Position numbers and translations under genes: made by a program. From Tubiluchus corallicola (Eukaryota; Priapulida; Priapulimorpha; Priapulimorphida; Tubiluchidae), in the NCBI GenBank assembly GCA_030141605.1, contig JAQGDQ010001111.1:1-62097 (forward strand): 62,097 nt of DNA, in the 5' to 3' direction. The notes below the pieces were generated by a model. The model was not told the DNA's origin, searched no databases, and was given only the letters and a program-made list of their open reading frames with translations. Shown here in pieces: positions 45,957-57,147 of this stretch. Every line of letters begins with the position of its first letter. Position 1 is the stretch's first letter.

Positions 45957-48900
45957 TTAGAAATTTGTTATATAGCAAAAATCTGGTTCATCTGTTTCTA
46001 AAATTATGCTATCTGTCAGTTGAGCCGTTGAAGGTGTGTTATGGCGCAGCTCTTGTATTGTTTTATTGCTGTTCTGCTGCCCTCTGTCGAAGAAAAATAG
46101 TAGTAAAGAAACTGGACATCCTGTGATGTACATAGATCCCAGTAAGTACAGCGATGATGATATAGTACCAGTAACGTCAAACAGATAACCTGACAAAATA
46201 AAAAGCATGACATTCAAACAACTTAGAAGTTTTATAATACGTCAGATTAGGCTCATATAAGCTCCATTTATAACTCTTTAGCAATTTTAGCTTAAAATTG
46301 TCCGAACTTTTAAGGCTATATAAAGGAAGCTCTCGAATTTAGATGAGAATTTTGATGAAAACGATAGAACTTCGATAAACAATACAGAAATTAAACGGCG
46401 TAAATTAAAATTATTGAAATGTTTATGACTACGATAAGGTTAACGAATCATAAAGCTGATTAGCGAGAACCAGTATTAAATAGCTGAAATTTCAAATTCA
46501 TGTATGTAAACCTTTAAGGAGCCGCGAATGTACGTTGCTTATTCAGAACTGGCCTAGATTTCATGATGAAAAGATGTCGTTTCTCCTGCCTATTTCAAAG
46601 GATGCTCCTAAATTGTTCTAATCTCATGATATGTACGTACAAGTGCCGACTCTGCCAACAATACACGCAGGCCAGTTCTGCCAATACATGCAAGAAACGT
46701 CGTCTTTACACTAGAAAACATAGCAGAACACTGTAACGGACAGTAAGCTACACACCACCCAAGCTGTAGTGTTGACGTTCAATTATTGACTTCAATGTCT
46801 AGTATCAAAATAAATTAAACCTCTGTGTGCATATTTGCAACAGTTTTGAAAGGATGAAGTTCCTTTCGCTGCGAAATCTAGGCAGTTCTGGACACGCAAT
46901 TTTCAGCCTAAGGTCCTAGTACAGCCTTAAATACTTCAGCTTTTCAAGAATGGCCCTAGTCTTCATGATTTATACGTGTTTGGTGATTTGTAATAATGAT
47001 GTTAATTATTGCGACGCCCTTAGAAGGAACGACGTAATTTTGTAGTTTAAATTTCACAAACGGTTCTCTTAATTTGGCTTTATACTGAAGACAATTTTCA
47101 ATATACTCAAGAAAGACTTTTCACATTAAAAGTGCATCGATCAGCTAAAAGTGTAAACGCGTTTTAAGGTTCATTAAATGTAACAAAAATGCTGAAATCC
47201 TGATTGCACAACAAATCACAAAATTCGTCATTATGTAACAATTTTACAATATTATGTGGCGGGCATTATGTAACAAAAATGATGCAACAGCCTAATAACG
47301 TAGGGTTTGTAGTGGTCTGTGATTGGCTTTATCACGGTCTGGGTTTATCTAATAATTGGACAGTGTCTGTTTCTTGTATTATCCATGACATAGAAATAGA
47401 TGGTCGTCACAAACGAAAAAGGGTACTTTTATCTTTACTTCTTAGTCATGTTGTTGGGGATGTTCTTGTACACACATATCTTTATCTTTATCTTTGAAAG
47501 CCAACACAGGCCACAGGTTCCACAGTAAAAAGTTGAAATTTCGCACTGACTAATCTGCAGGCTATAGGACTGTAGGGGGCCAGAGTTTCAAGTCCCCATA
47601 TAACAACCGCTATGACGTCAGCACTACTTCCGATTCCAAATAAAGTACCTCTATAAAATTATGAGACCTATAGAGAATCGATCTAGGTCTGCACCTCAGT
47701 TGGGATCCTTCTCGATAGAGAGACTCGTTTAACCAGATGCCCTGCCCGAACCTAGTCAGGGAGGTTGCGGGTTCAACTCCCGACCGACTCATACTAAAGG
47801 CTAGAAACACGGTAACGATAGCTCTTCGGCCAAACAGGCGGTTAACAATGATCGGGACCACCTTGGAAACAAGTATTTAGTTATTTCAGGTGTTATCCGT
47901 AAACTATGCCCTAAAGGAAATTATTTTTAATTATTATTATTATTATAAATGGTATAAATGTGGGAAAAATACGTAAGGTAACTGTACATTAAATAAAAGA
48001 CTATTGCTATTACCTATGACATCATCAGTCTTCTAAAAGTCATAATTGTTCGTACCTGCAATAACCGGTAAGATAATCATCAGAATTGCTTCAAAAAAGA
48101 GAACGGCACCCAGTGCATTTCCAAATTTGGCAGGACCCACGATGTGTGCAAGCAAAGGAAGAAACAACGAAACCACTGCACTCATTAAAACGCCCGTTAC
48201 CAACACTGCTGAAATGAATTCAACATCTGTGGTTGACAGTCCAATGCAGGTTATGGATATACCAACCAGTGTGGTAAATAAGGCTATCAGCAACTCTCTT
48301 ATGCAGCTATCACGAAAAATTGAGATGTCCCACAGAAACGCCCACAAAAGTCTGGTACCAACGTCTCCAAGAGCCAGTGCGCTTACGGACGCAGCGCCAC
48401 TGATCATAATTTCTTCTGATTCTTCAGATTTAACTGGCAACAGCGAATAAATCTGGAAATATCCCATACCCGAAAACGTCAACAGCATGAATAAAATGAA
48501 GCGTTTATCTCGGAATATTTCCCAGTGAAATTTAACCTGTTTTTCTTTTTTTATTTCTTTATCTGGTTTAAGGTTTTCTACGTTGTTTGTAGTCGTGTGA
48601 TTTTGATGTTGCTTGTCATTTGAAGATGTTTTCGGTTGCTTTACAAACAGCCCCAATGCACATACATTAAAAACAATCCCACCAGATATCAACAAAGCTC
48701 CAGTGTAGCTAAATTCATTGTAGAGGTAGTCAACAATAAAGGGAAACGCTGCTCCGCCAGCTATTGATCCCATTGCTATTAATCCCAAGGCAAATGACAG
48801 CCTTGTCTTGAAATAAAGAGGTATAACTGAGATAACTGGATTGAAGGTTAGTCCACAGCCAAAACCTACAAACGAGAGGATTTACAGAATACAGTTACAA

Positions 48901-50421
48901 AGTTTTAATATCAAAGCCCAATTAGAAACGTCTGAACTGTTTAAAAAAACTTGCAGTATCGATCTTTGGTAAAATTTCTAAATCAGCTTTCTTAAAACAA
49001 GGTTTCGATTTAAATAGATAAAATATTTATTCGGAATTAGAAAAAAGTGTTATTATATTATTCGAAGTCGACAACCATATTTAGTATAACAATGACGATG
49101 ACGACGACGACTACAACAACAACGATGACGACGACGACGACAACAACAACAATAATAATTACATTACAGAGGTCTAATAATAAAACATAGTATGCAAGCC
49201 TATTAAATTGTAAAATGTCGTGACGTTTACTAACCTTAAATTCTATTATTTTTTACAGGAAATATTGTGAATGTTATGAAGTTGATATGTTTTTGGAACT
49301 GTAAATAAGTACCTTATGATGCTTATTGTTTATTCGTTTCATTCACTATATACAGGAATCACCAAACTGGACAACAGATATTAACAATAAACCTAGCAAG
49401 AACAATCATTTAGGTACATTTAGTTTGACACAACGTCACTCCGTTCTTATCTGAGCAGAAAACAAGCAAACGAACCAAAAATTAAATTCAAGTTCTCGAC
49501 ATGATACCAGATTTCATTCTTGTTCTCCACATGGTAACAACAATAATGACAACCGCAACGACAACGACAACCACAACCACAACCGCCATAGCGGTTTGTG
49601 ACGCTTTGTTAGTTGGCGACAGTCAGTCGCTGAAATTGTACGTTGAAATCAAATTGATAATTTGTTTTTGGTGGATTTCTCCATAATAAGTAATAATTAT
49701 GCTGTTGTAAGAGTAGCGGATGATTACACAGTAGGCCAAAAAGTTAGGTTCATTATCAGTTTATTTTTTAATGCAGTCCTTGTCTACTACATAATTTTGC
49801 ACGAAACTATCGCAGTTTCTGCGGGGCTGTACTGTACTCACCAAATAAAAATCCATAGGTCAAAAACAAGAACCAAAGGTCCACGTCAAAATAAGATAGT
49901 GCCAATCCACTTCCTGCCAATACTCCTCCCAAACAGATCAAGTATGAATGGCCAAATCTGTGCACCAACGCGCTGGTCACTGGGGCTGTAGAGAATATCA
50001 ATCATAACAGTTGACGAACCGTGATTAGTTATAGCAAAATAACTATTTTTGAAAAGTTTTAAATTCAAAGTTTCCAGCAAATTATTATTATTATTATTCG
50101 TCTGAAGGACTCTTTTAGTTAGTGTTCAGGGTGTTATGCCTACGATAGTTATAGGTGTGTGGCCACTACTACAGGTTTATAAATTACTGAAATGATGTAG
50201 CCAGTATATTACTTACACATTGCAAAGGATACTGCATAGGTGATTCCATTGATCCAGACAGTTAACGCTGCTGTACTGTCAAACGCATTCATCAGAGGGG
50301 TAAGAAGAATTCCGAACGATCTTTGTTGACCCGACAGAAGAAACCGGATCAGAAAACCGGCGACGACGCACACCCACCCATAGCCTCCCTCTCTCGCTAC
50401 CCTGTCGCTTTTACTTCTCAT
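45957..50421 (-). CDS. SLC16-like transporter E (complete, Arg in TM1)
   Basis: Exons are 50217-50421, 49842-49985, 48056-48865 and 45957-46189, all phase-1 joints, giving 463 aa. Exon 1 has EGGYGW (residues 11-16) and GQQRSFG, where Arg34 replaces the Lys found in A-D. Exon 2 reads PVTSALVHRFGHSYL. Exon 3 starts at 48865 (GFGCGLTFNPVISVIPLYF), upstream of the first Met of its longest open stretch, with TM5 YFKTRLSFALGLIAMG and TM8 LGDVGTRLLWAFLWD, giving the classic D-x-x-x-R of SLC16. The last exon (GYLFDVTGTISSSLYLLGS) and its C-terminus I-T-N-F (class I PDZ-like) closely resemble those of F, so E and F are sister duplicates. Introns 2 and 3 contain a trinucleotide tract and two small repeat elements. 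Confidence 0.9.
46543..46890. mobile_element. Possible MITE with short inverted ends
   Basis: The left end cagaactggcctagatttc pairs in inverted orientation with gaaatctaggcagttctg at the right end (one-base gap). A related GCCAGTTCTGCC word lies inside. Length is about 350 bp, with no coding capacity and no clear target-site duplication. It lies in intron 3 of transporter E. Confidence 0.35.
47690..47795 (+). mobile_element. tRNA-like SINE or tRNA pseudogene
   Basis: GGTTCAACTCC (47770-47780) is a near-perfect Pol III B-box set in a T-arm-like hairpin (CGGG..CCCG). The upstream 70 nt do not form a convincing cloverleaf and the 3' end lacks matching acceptor pairing. A tRNA-derived repeat in intron 3 of transporter E is the likeliest reading. 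Confidence 0.35.
49090..49160. repeat. GAC/AAC trinucleotide tract
   Basis: Imperfect GAC, GAT and AAC units run for about 70 bp in intron 2 of transporter E; a shorter AAC/CAA tract follows at 49535-49590. Confidence 0.85.
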
Positions 50422-51689
50422 GTAGCAATACTTTAGTTAACGTGAAGTAGTTAAAAATACAGACCGTTGTCATCAGCTTACAACGACACACATGACACAA
50501 TTTTGTTTTCTTTGCATATTATATGTGTGCCATACGACAGAGTAATCAGCTTTCAAATCTGGACCCAGCTAAATACCTTTTCTAATTGATTGCCAGTAAT
50601 TAGTTTAAATGCGATTGTAAGACAACACCGAAGAAATTTCTAGGTTAAGACAGTAAAGGACACATGTTAATGTTGAAAAATTTTGTTTAAAAATTTTGAT
50701 TGATAATGATTGGTATCAAAATCGAATCCGCCCTGCTAGGTTTGTAATTGTGCCATCTATAAATGTAAATAACTTTGGCTAAAGGTGAAGTGTGTCCAGT
50801 GTTTATAACTAGATCTTATAGTAAATATTATTGCCACAGCTATAGCTACGTAGAGTCTTCGAAAAAAAACTCGTTGTATTCGTGTTGTACCACCTTCGAT
50901 TATAACTAACTAATTTGTCTTTTACGATTAGTATTTTTGTATTTTTGCCACTTGTTCTACGTCTAATTGTCTATAATGTCAGGCCTGTAATTAGTAATGA
51001 TTTGGATAAACAAGAGGACCGGATTTTAATTACAAGATCTCGCTAAATGAAAGATTGGCTGCACAATCGTGTATAGAATTAACACCAGTTTGCCATTGTT
51101 ACATGCGTGAAATATGTAAATACGCATAACATAAATACTGAATTTAAACTAAAAATCACAGTAAATTTAGGGTTGTTAATGACATTAGACCTTTACGGAA
51201 GAAGCTTTATTGAGTTTCTACAGTTTTCATTTATTCAAACTATCATATAATAATGTACAAAAATCAGTTACAATACTACAGGGAAAAGCTACAGTTACTA
51301 CTATATTCATGCCAAAAGATTTGTGACACACGAAGGTAATTTATAATTTGAAGAATGGAATAGGGTGTGGACGAATAAGAAGTGCAGTATTAATGTGATG
51401 TAAAGCGGAGAAAGCGGAGAAAGGTCAGTGTTTTGCGGATAAAATGAATGGATCAAATCAAATAAATATTACGCTGGACAATACACATCAGACTGTTTTG
51501 TGCATTGACTAGATTACGAGAATAATGTATAAAGATTATATTACTAGAAGCTGCGAATTGCATGTCGTTTGTAAGTCACGCACGGTAAAAAACATGTCTA
51601 CAATTATTTGACGCAAATTGTCTCCGATAGACATTTTCTCTCACATATTCGATAGACATGTGTGAAGCATTTTCACTGGACTGATATAG

Positions 51690-51960
51690 TTTTGTCTGAC
51701 TCAAATTTTTGTTCTGAGTCCAGCAGACGAAAGCAAGCTCAGTTTGTCTGAGGACAGAAAATTGTGCAGGTTTAATAAAAGCCAGTGTGCGACAAGATTA
51801 GTAAAACAGCGTTTACTGAGTCCATAGACGAGCTAAAATCCCTCTCAAACAACATGTTGTAGACAGATTTCGCTTCCTGGGTAACCGTCTGTCCGGCTGA
51901 ACCACGCAGGCACCGTAAGCAGGTAAGAGCACAAATACATACGCACTTTTACACAGTGTT
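51690..51960 (+). repeat. Dispersed repeat, copy 2
   Basis: This is the partner of 34140-34375, sharing accgtctgtccggctgaac and the downstream CGTAAGCA../CACAAATACATACGCAC block. The two copies sit upstream of transporters C and E respectively, in the same orientation. Confidence 0.5.
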
Positions 51961-52499
51961 GCCTGCCACCCAGTGGCAGCTTAGATAATACTATCAGGTG
52001 CATCATCAAGAACTAGATCATTGAGAATTCCTTTGGAGATTCAACTAACGTGAGTCGCTTCAGTAACTGAAATCTTCAATAAATTGTCGCTTCAGTAACA
52101 GTAACTCTCAGCTCGCTCCTCTGCATATTGACCGGAGATGCGCCATGAAAAGAAATACATTGGTGAAGTTTTGAAAAATTTTTAAAATTGCTGCTTGTTT
52201 TAAAAAGTTGATCAGTATTCTTGTGCCAAAAAAACAAATACAAATATTACCTGCTTAACATGTTTATTGAGCGTAGACGATCGTTTCGACTATTACAGTC
52301 ATTTTCAATACTATAAATCAAGCCAAACAAGTAATAATTAGTACTTTGATGATACTAAAGTACAAAGGCATAAAGTGTCATTACAAATCAACAGATTAGA
52401 ATTTAAATTGTCAAAGTAAACGTGGATACATTTCGAAGAAATTTAAAAGAAAAGGCAGAGAAATGTAAAAAAATTACGAATTGTGTTGATTTTAAGTAG

Positions 52500-52695
52500 C
52501 TTAGGTAAAGTATAAAATTTATACTTTGCCTAAGCCGTTTCCGAACTCTGTATAGATCCTAACTATTACGAAACACATCTAGGTGAAGTGTGAAAATGCC
52601 GCAGGAAAATGATTTATTTCACACTTTTCCCGAAATGTATAGGTGCTATATGAAATTTTATTCACTGCCTAAATTTTACACGTTGCCTGTAACAT
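52500..52695. repeat. Successive hairpin-forming imperfect repeats
   Basis: A 17-bp near-perfect inverted repeat (cttaggtaaagtataaa / tttatactttgcctaag, one G-T position) lies at about 52499-52533. Two weaker related units follow at about 60-70 bp spacing (taggtgaagtgtgaaa with tttcacactt; taggtgctatatgaaat with the CACTGCCTA region). The common start TAGGTRNAGT suggests a diverged tandem array. Confidence 0.5.
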
Positions 52696-52905
52696 ATATG
52701 TGTAGTCAGTGATTGATAATGGTGCTACGAACATATAAAACACACTTTAATGGCGTCAGCTGTGCATTGAGTTCTAGCTTCTTGGAAGTGAAGCTTTTGT
52801 ATAAAAATTCTCTTCCTTACTGACCTATTAATCTCTGTGTAGCCTTTCCAAGAAATCAGTTTCATTCAATATGAATTCTGTAAAATGAACTTTTTGAGAG
52901 TTAAG

Positions 52906-55441
52906 TCAAAATCGCGTGACTTGTGTATAATCAGCATACACTTCGTTTTGGCTATTAGTTGTTAACTGGCTACGTGATCCTGTGTTTATATCCTGTTGAC
53001 TTAGACCGAAGTTTTCTTTTGCTCGATTCTGGTACTTCTTGTCAAAGTAGCATAACAACAGGGAGACTGGACAGCCCATGATGTACATTGATCCAAGTAA
53101 ATACAATGATGCAGACACTCTACCAGTAACATCAAGCAGATAACCTGACAATTGAAAAAAAATCATTTAGTCATTATTATAATCAGATGCCATTTACTAC
53201 GAATTTAGGAATTTTAGCACGTGTCATACTTTTAAGAAATGTATTAATTTTTATTATTTCAGAGCTGTTTTCTTTAATTAAAGCTACAACATGAGTCTGT
53301 CAGAAAAGTCAGTTCAAGTAAAATCAATAAGAAGCACAACTTTTTCCAATCTTTCAAATCATTCGACTCAACATAAAAAATAAGCAGTTAATAAATAGTT
53401 AACAAAGACTTAATAAATTTAAACTATATATGTTGAGAGTTATGAAGTGATTTGTACAAATTAGTGGTGCTAAATCAATGCTGGTTTACGTTTTCGGAAG
53501 TGAAACTAATGAGGTTGTGGAATAGCTGTATCCTGCTATAATTTCCCAGTAAACGTTTAAACTTGAATACCATATTTTCTTGAAATAAGCACTTAGTTTT
53601 TTTTTAAGTGTTTGCTTTTGTAGGCGCTCTAGTGTGCTTTGGATTCCAGAAAGTGACTGACATTTCAGTTCAGTTATCTCTTCCAATAGGGTGCAATCGC
53701 TCAATCGTGTTTTGCTAAATTTCACAATTTATATCCAGAGATATTCCAGGCCTCATGAAAGAGCAGAAACTTTGTTCACAGAATTCCGGTATATTTTCTC
53801 CAAATATTTATTGGTTGTTCCATGGTGTGTAATTTTTGTACCATTTTTTGAAAAACACTCTTGATATGTCATTGCTATCGAATCAGTATACATTTATTTA
53901 TTAATCATTGGTGTATCTAATAAAAATATTTGAGATTGCAGTAATGTTTGTACATTGAATGTCTATTGAACAACAGTAAGGCATTTTTAATACATAAAAA
54001 CTTATCTGGGTCACTGCTTTTTACCTGTAATAACTGGTAAGATAAGCATAGCGATTGCTTCAAAGAATAAAAGTGCTCCTATTCCACTACCAAACTTGGC
54101 AGGACCCACTATGTCTGTAAGCATGGGGTGTATTAAAGAAGCGACTCCACTCATTAACATTCCCATCAGAAATACAGCAATAATTAACTGCAGGTCTTCT
54201 GATGCCAGTCCAACATAAATGACCACTATACCACATACCAAACACAGTAACGCCATAGATAACTGCCTCGAGATATGTTTACGCATGATACCAATGTCCC
54301 AAAGAAAAGCCCATAAAAGTCTTGCACCAAGGTCCGCAAGTGCTAATGCAGTTACTGCAGTCGCTCCACTGATAACAGTGTCTTCAGTTTCTTCTGTCTT
54401 TACGGGCAACAATGCAAAGATTTGAAAGTAGCCAAGATGCCCGCCAATCAAGAGAATGTACAAGATGAATCTTTGATCACGAAACACCGCCCAGTGAAAC
54501 ACGAATTTACTTTCTTTGACACTTTCCGGTTTGCCTTCATAAGAGTTGCTTGTTATCACACGATTTTGTTGACTAGCTTTCTGCACTTTGGGTGTCTTTA
54601 TTAGTAGCCCCATAGCACAGATATTAAGGATAATTGCACCACTTATTAATACAGATCCGGTCCAATTAAATTCGTGTAACAAATATTCTACAAGAAAAGG
54701 AAACACTGCCGCACCAGCAGTTGACCCCGTAGCTAGCACTGCAAATGCTGATGCTAATCTATTTTTGAAGTAAAAGGGTACAATTGAGGTGACTGGATTT
54801 ATGGCAAAGCCACTGCCAAGACCTATGAAATGAAATAAGACAATTATTACCAATTATCCTTTAGCAAAAGCATTTACAGATAAACAACATGTTTAATGCA
54901 GTCTCAATTGTAGTTATATAAACATGCATGTATATCTAACTGCTTTATACCGCCTACTTCGTGACTGCCAACTTATATACACACGTCATGTCGATGCAAA
55001 TATGGACATTTTGTTTTGTAAAAATATGGTTGGCGTTATAAAGGGGGGCGTTGTAATGATGTTTGACGTAAATTTTCTATTTTGCTCAGATGAAGACATA
55101 TTAGTCGAAAGCTTAGCAATAAAACATTAATAGTTTGCTAATTTTGTGGGTTTATTTTTTATATATTATATATATATATACATGCTGTACTATTATGTTA
55201 TATATTTACATACATGTACGTGTATACGTATATATAGTGCTGCTTTTCTGTTTCAACTGCTGTTGTTTCTAGAACATTAGTAAATTAAGCTACGCACCAA
55301 GCAAAAACCCGTACGTGATAAACAAAAACCAAAGGTCCATGGCAGCATATGAAAGTGCTAGTCCACATCCTGCTAGAAGACCTCCTAATGAAATGATCTT
55401 AGAATGGCCATATCTGTACACCAAAGCACTTGCAAGAGGAG
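52906..55441 (-). CDS. SLC16-like transporter F (exons 2-4; exon 1 outside window)
   Basis: Exons 55298-55441, 54025-54822 and 52906-53144 are joined by phase-1 introns and lack only the first exon. Exon 2 is again 144 nt (PLASALVYRYGHSKIISLGG). Exon 3 has YFKNRLASAFAVLATG for TM5 and LADLGARLLWAFLWD for TM8, keeping the D-x-x-x-R pair. The last exon (GYLLDVTGRVSASLYLLGS) ends V-T-R-F, a class I PDZ-like terminus. The 737 bp right of exon 2 contain no [DE]GGYGW-type exon, and the LTR retrotransposon then begins and runs off the window. If F is intact, its first exon lies beyond 62097 and the element sits in intron 1; otherwise F has lost its 5' end. Closest relative is E. Confidence 0.88.
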
Positions 55442-56178
55442 CTGAAACCGCAATAAAAGCTTTTTGTCAGTATAGTGGAGTATCCCACTAATAACTTCAG
55501 CACAAATTTAAATAATAATTATTGCCGTATATCACGTAACAAAAGCTAAACGAGCACAGGTTTTTCGTGGTGTATTGGAAGCACGCATTTCTGCTCTCTT
55601 TTTAAGCAAACTTGTTATTGTGCTGCAGCAAACATTAGCCAAGTTTCCCTAAACATGATGCTCCAGTATGAGTGATAATTATCAAACGTCAACCATATGA
55701 GAGTCTATCAATTTTGCCGAGGCTTCTTTCTACGTGAAGCACAAGTATAGTATAGCACGTCTGTTTATAGAAATCTGTGCCAGGAGGCCAATTTGTAGAA
55801 TAATGGGGTACAATTTTTGTTGGCCGATATATGCTTCAGCTAGGTTTTTTGATACTTTAAATGCAAACTGCTAAAGTAGGAGTCGAAATGTGTTAATTGG
55901 ATCGATTTCAAATGTCGTGCGAATATTGCAGTTTCAATAACAAAGAACGGGGGATGTTTGTGCCAAACTTGTAGACATTTTTACTCTATCGCGGATGCTT
56001 AATTTCACGGCTGCAGTGTCTTTATATCAGTATGCAAATTAATGCAGTCAAGTGCACCGATTTTACAAAAAATTTCATTCTTTAAAAAACTTCTTACGAT
56101 CCAGCAACTAGAATGCAAAAATGCCAAAAATATAGTATCCTAAATAGAGTAAACAACAACGCGAACGAGAAAGTAACT
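55442..56178. other. Intronic or upstream sequence of F, no exon found
   Basis: I searched for a first exon of the SLC16 pattern on the minus strand and found none. No repeat is recognised. Confidence 0.5.
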
Positions 56179-56372
56179 ACGCCATTAATTAAAGAATGTA
56201 CCAGCTTTGTCTCAAACACCAAGACGACAAGAATAAATTTAACAACTTTATTATAACTCGCAAAGCAACGAGGTTGTAACTAGAAAGATGAGCGCAACCA
56301 GAAAACAAAGAAGTTGAAAACAAAAGGGTATCATTGCAAAAGGGATAAAGTTGATAATACTAACAACACGCA
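56179..56372 (-). repeat. 3' LTR of the retrotransposon
   Basis: This is a short LTR of about 190 bp. It matches 61915-62097 except for two bases near 56339-56342. On the element strand it begins near TGTTGTTAG and contains AATAAA (plus-strand tttatt at 56247-56252), a candidate polyadenylation signal. The outer end on the element strand reads ..ATGGCG, so a standard CA end is not obvious. Confidence 0.85.
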
Positions 56373-56388
56373 TGTATACTGGCGTGGC

Positions 56389-56409
56389 TTCTCTTTTTCT
56401 TTTTCTTAA
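56389..56409 (-). other. Polypurine tract
   Basis: On the element strand an uninterrupted run of A and G (about 20 nt, AAGAAAAAGAAAAAGAGAAG) sits just upstream of the 3' LTR, where second-strand priming occurs in LTR retroelements. About 17 nt separate it from the inferred LTR start. Confidence 0.65.
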
Positions 56410-56754
56410 CCGATGGCTAGAAACAAAATCAAACAACATTTAGTATACATGTAATATGACACGAAAGGTGAAACTTGTAACTGGAATTACAATACAAACG
56501 ATATAGAATGTAATTTATGAAATCCATAAGTGCACAACATTAATATACGTTATTTATCATGAAAACAGTATGTGCTTATACAGTAATGCGAACATAAGTG
56601 CATTAACGATAGCTGTCACAGTATTACATATAGAAAGAGGTAATACACAGATGACCAAACAAATTAGCATTAAGTTAATGATTTAGGGTAATATTATCAG
56701 GTTATGTTACTCAAAAATGCAATACAAAATTCGTGTGTATCTTACATTATAAAG

Positions 56755-57147
56755 TCAAAAAGGCACACTTACGACTTGATGTGTAAATGCTGGAGAAAAA
56801 GGATAAAATTCAGGTAACGTAAGATATTTTGGGGGGCGACGACTGCGTTTTGGATGAGAATAATCAGTGGCTGGAGGGGTAGGTTGCTCGGCTGAAGTGT
56901 CACAAGTCGGGAACAACTGCTGAGGAACAGCAAATGCCTTGTCTGTATAGCTGTAAGATGGGGGTGAAGAAAGAGTGGTGGGTATCAATGGCTGTTGGGG
57001 AATTGGAACAGCAGACACAGCCTCGGACTCATCGTCATCATCGCAGAAACTATGTTTTAACAGAGGCGGAGGATACTTGTCATGATCTGTGTGGGTCGGA
57101 ACTAAATAACATTCAGAGTGCTTTACTTTATAAGATGAGGCACGCAA
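56755..57147 (-). CDS. C-terminal part of pol in the -1 frame
   Basis: A 130-codon frame overlaps the end of the main gag-pol frame. Its first residues and the unread part just upstream continue the pattern expected after the integrase, and it ends in a Pro-rich region with a basic SRRPPKYL block common at the C-termini of such elements. It is therefore best seen as the true pol C-terminus displaced by a -1 frame change at an A8 run (plus-strand T8 at about 57164-57172), not as a separate gene. Whether translation reaches it by ribosomal slippage or the shift is a mutation is open. Confidence 0.6.
   Translation of the reverse strand: MRASSYKVKHSECYLVPTHTDHDKYPPPLLKHSFCDDDDESEAVSAVPIPQQPLIPTTLSSPPSYSYTDKAFAVPQQLFPTCDTSAEQPTPPATDYSHPKRSRRPPKYLTLPEFYPFSPAFTHQVVSVPF

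Larger units (their letters stand above)
50422..52905. other. Intergenic between transporters E and F
   Basis: No gene is supported. It contains the second copy of a dispersed repeat and a group of hairpin-forming sequences near 52500-52695. Confidence 0.5.

Noticed and set aside
47700-47790. Functional tRNA gene
   Set aside because: The T-arm and B-box are present but I cannot build acceptor, D and anticodon stems.
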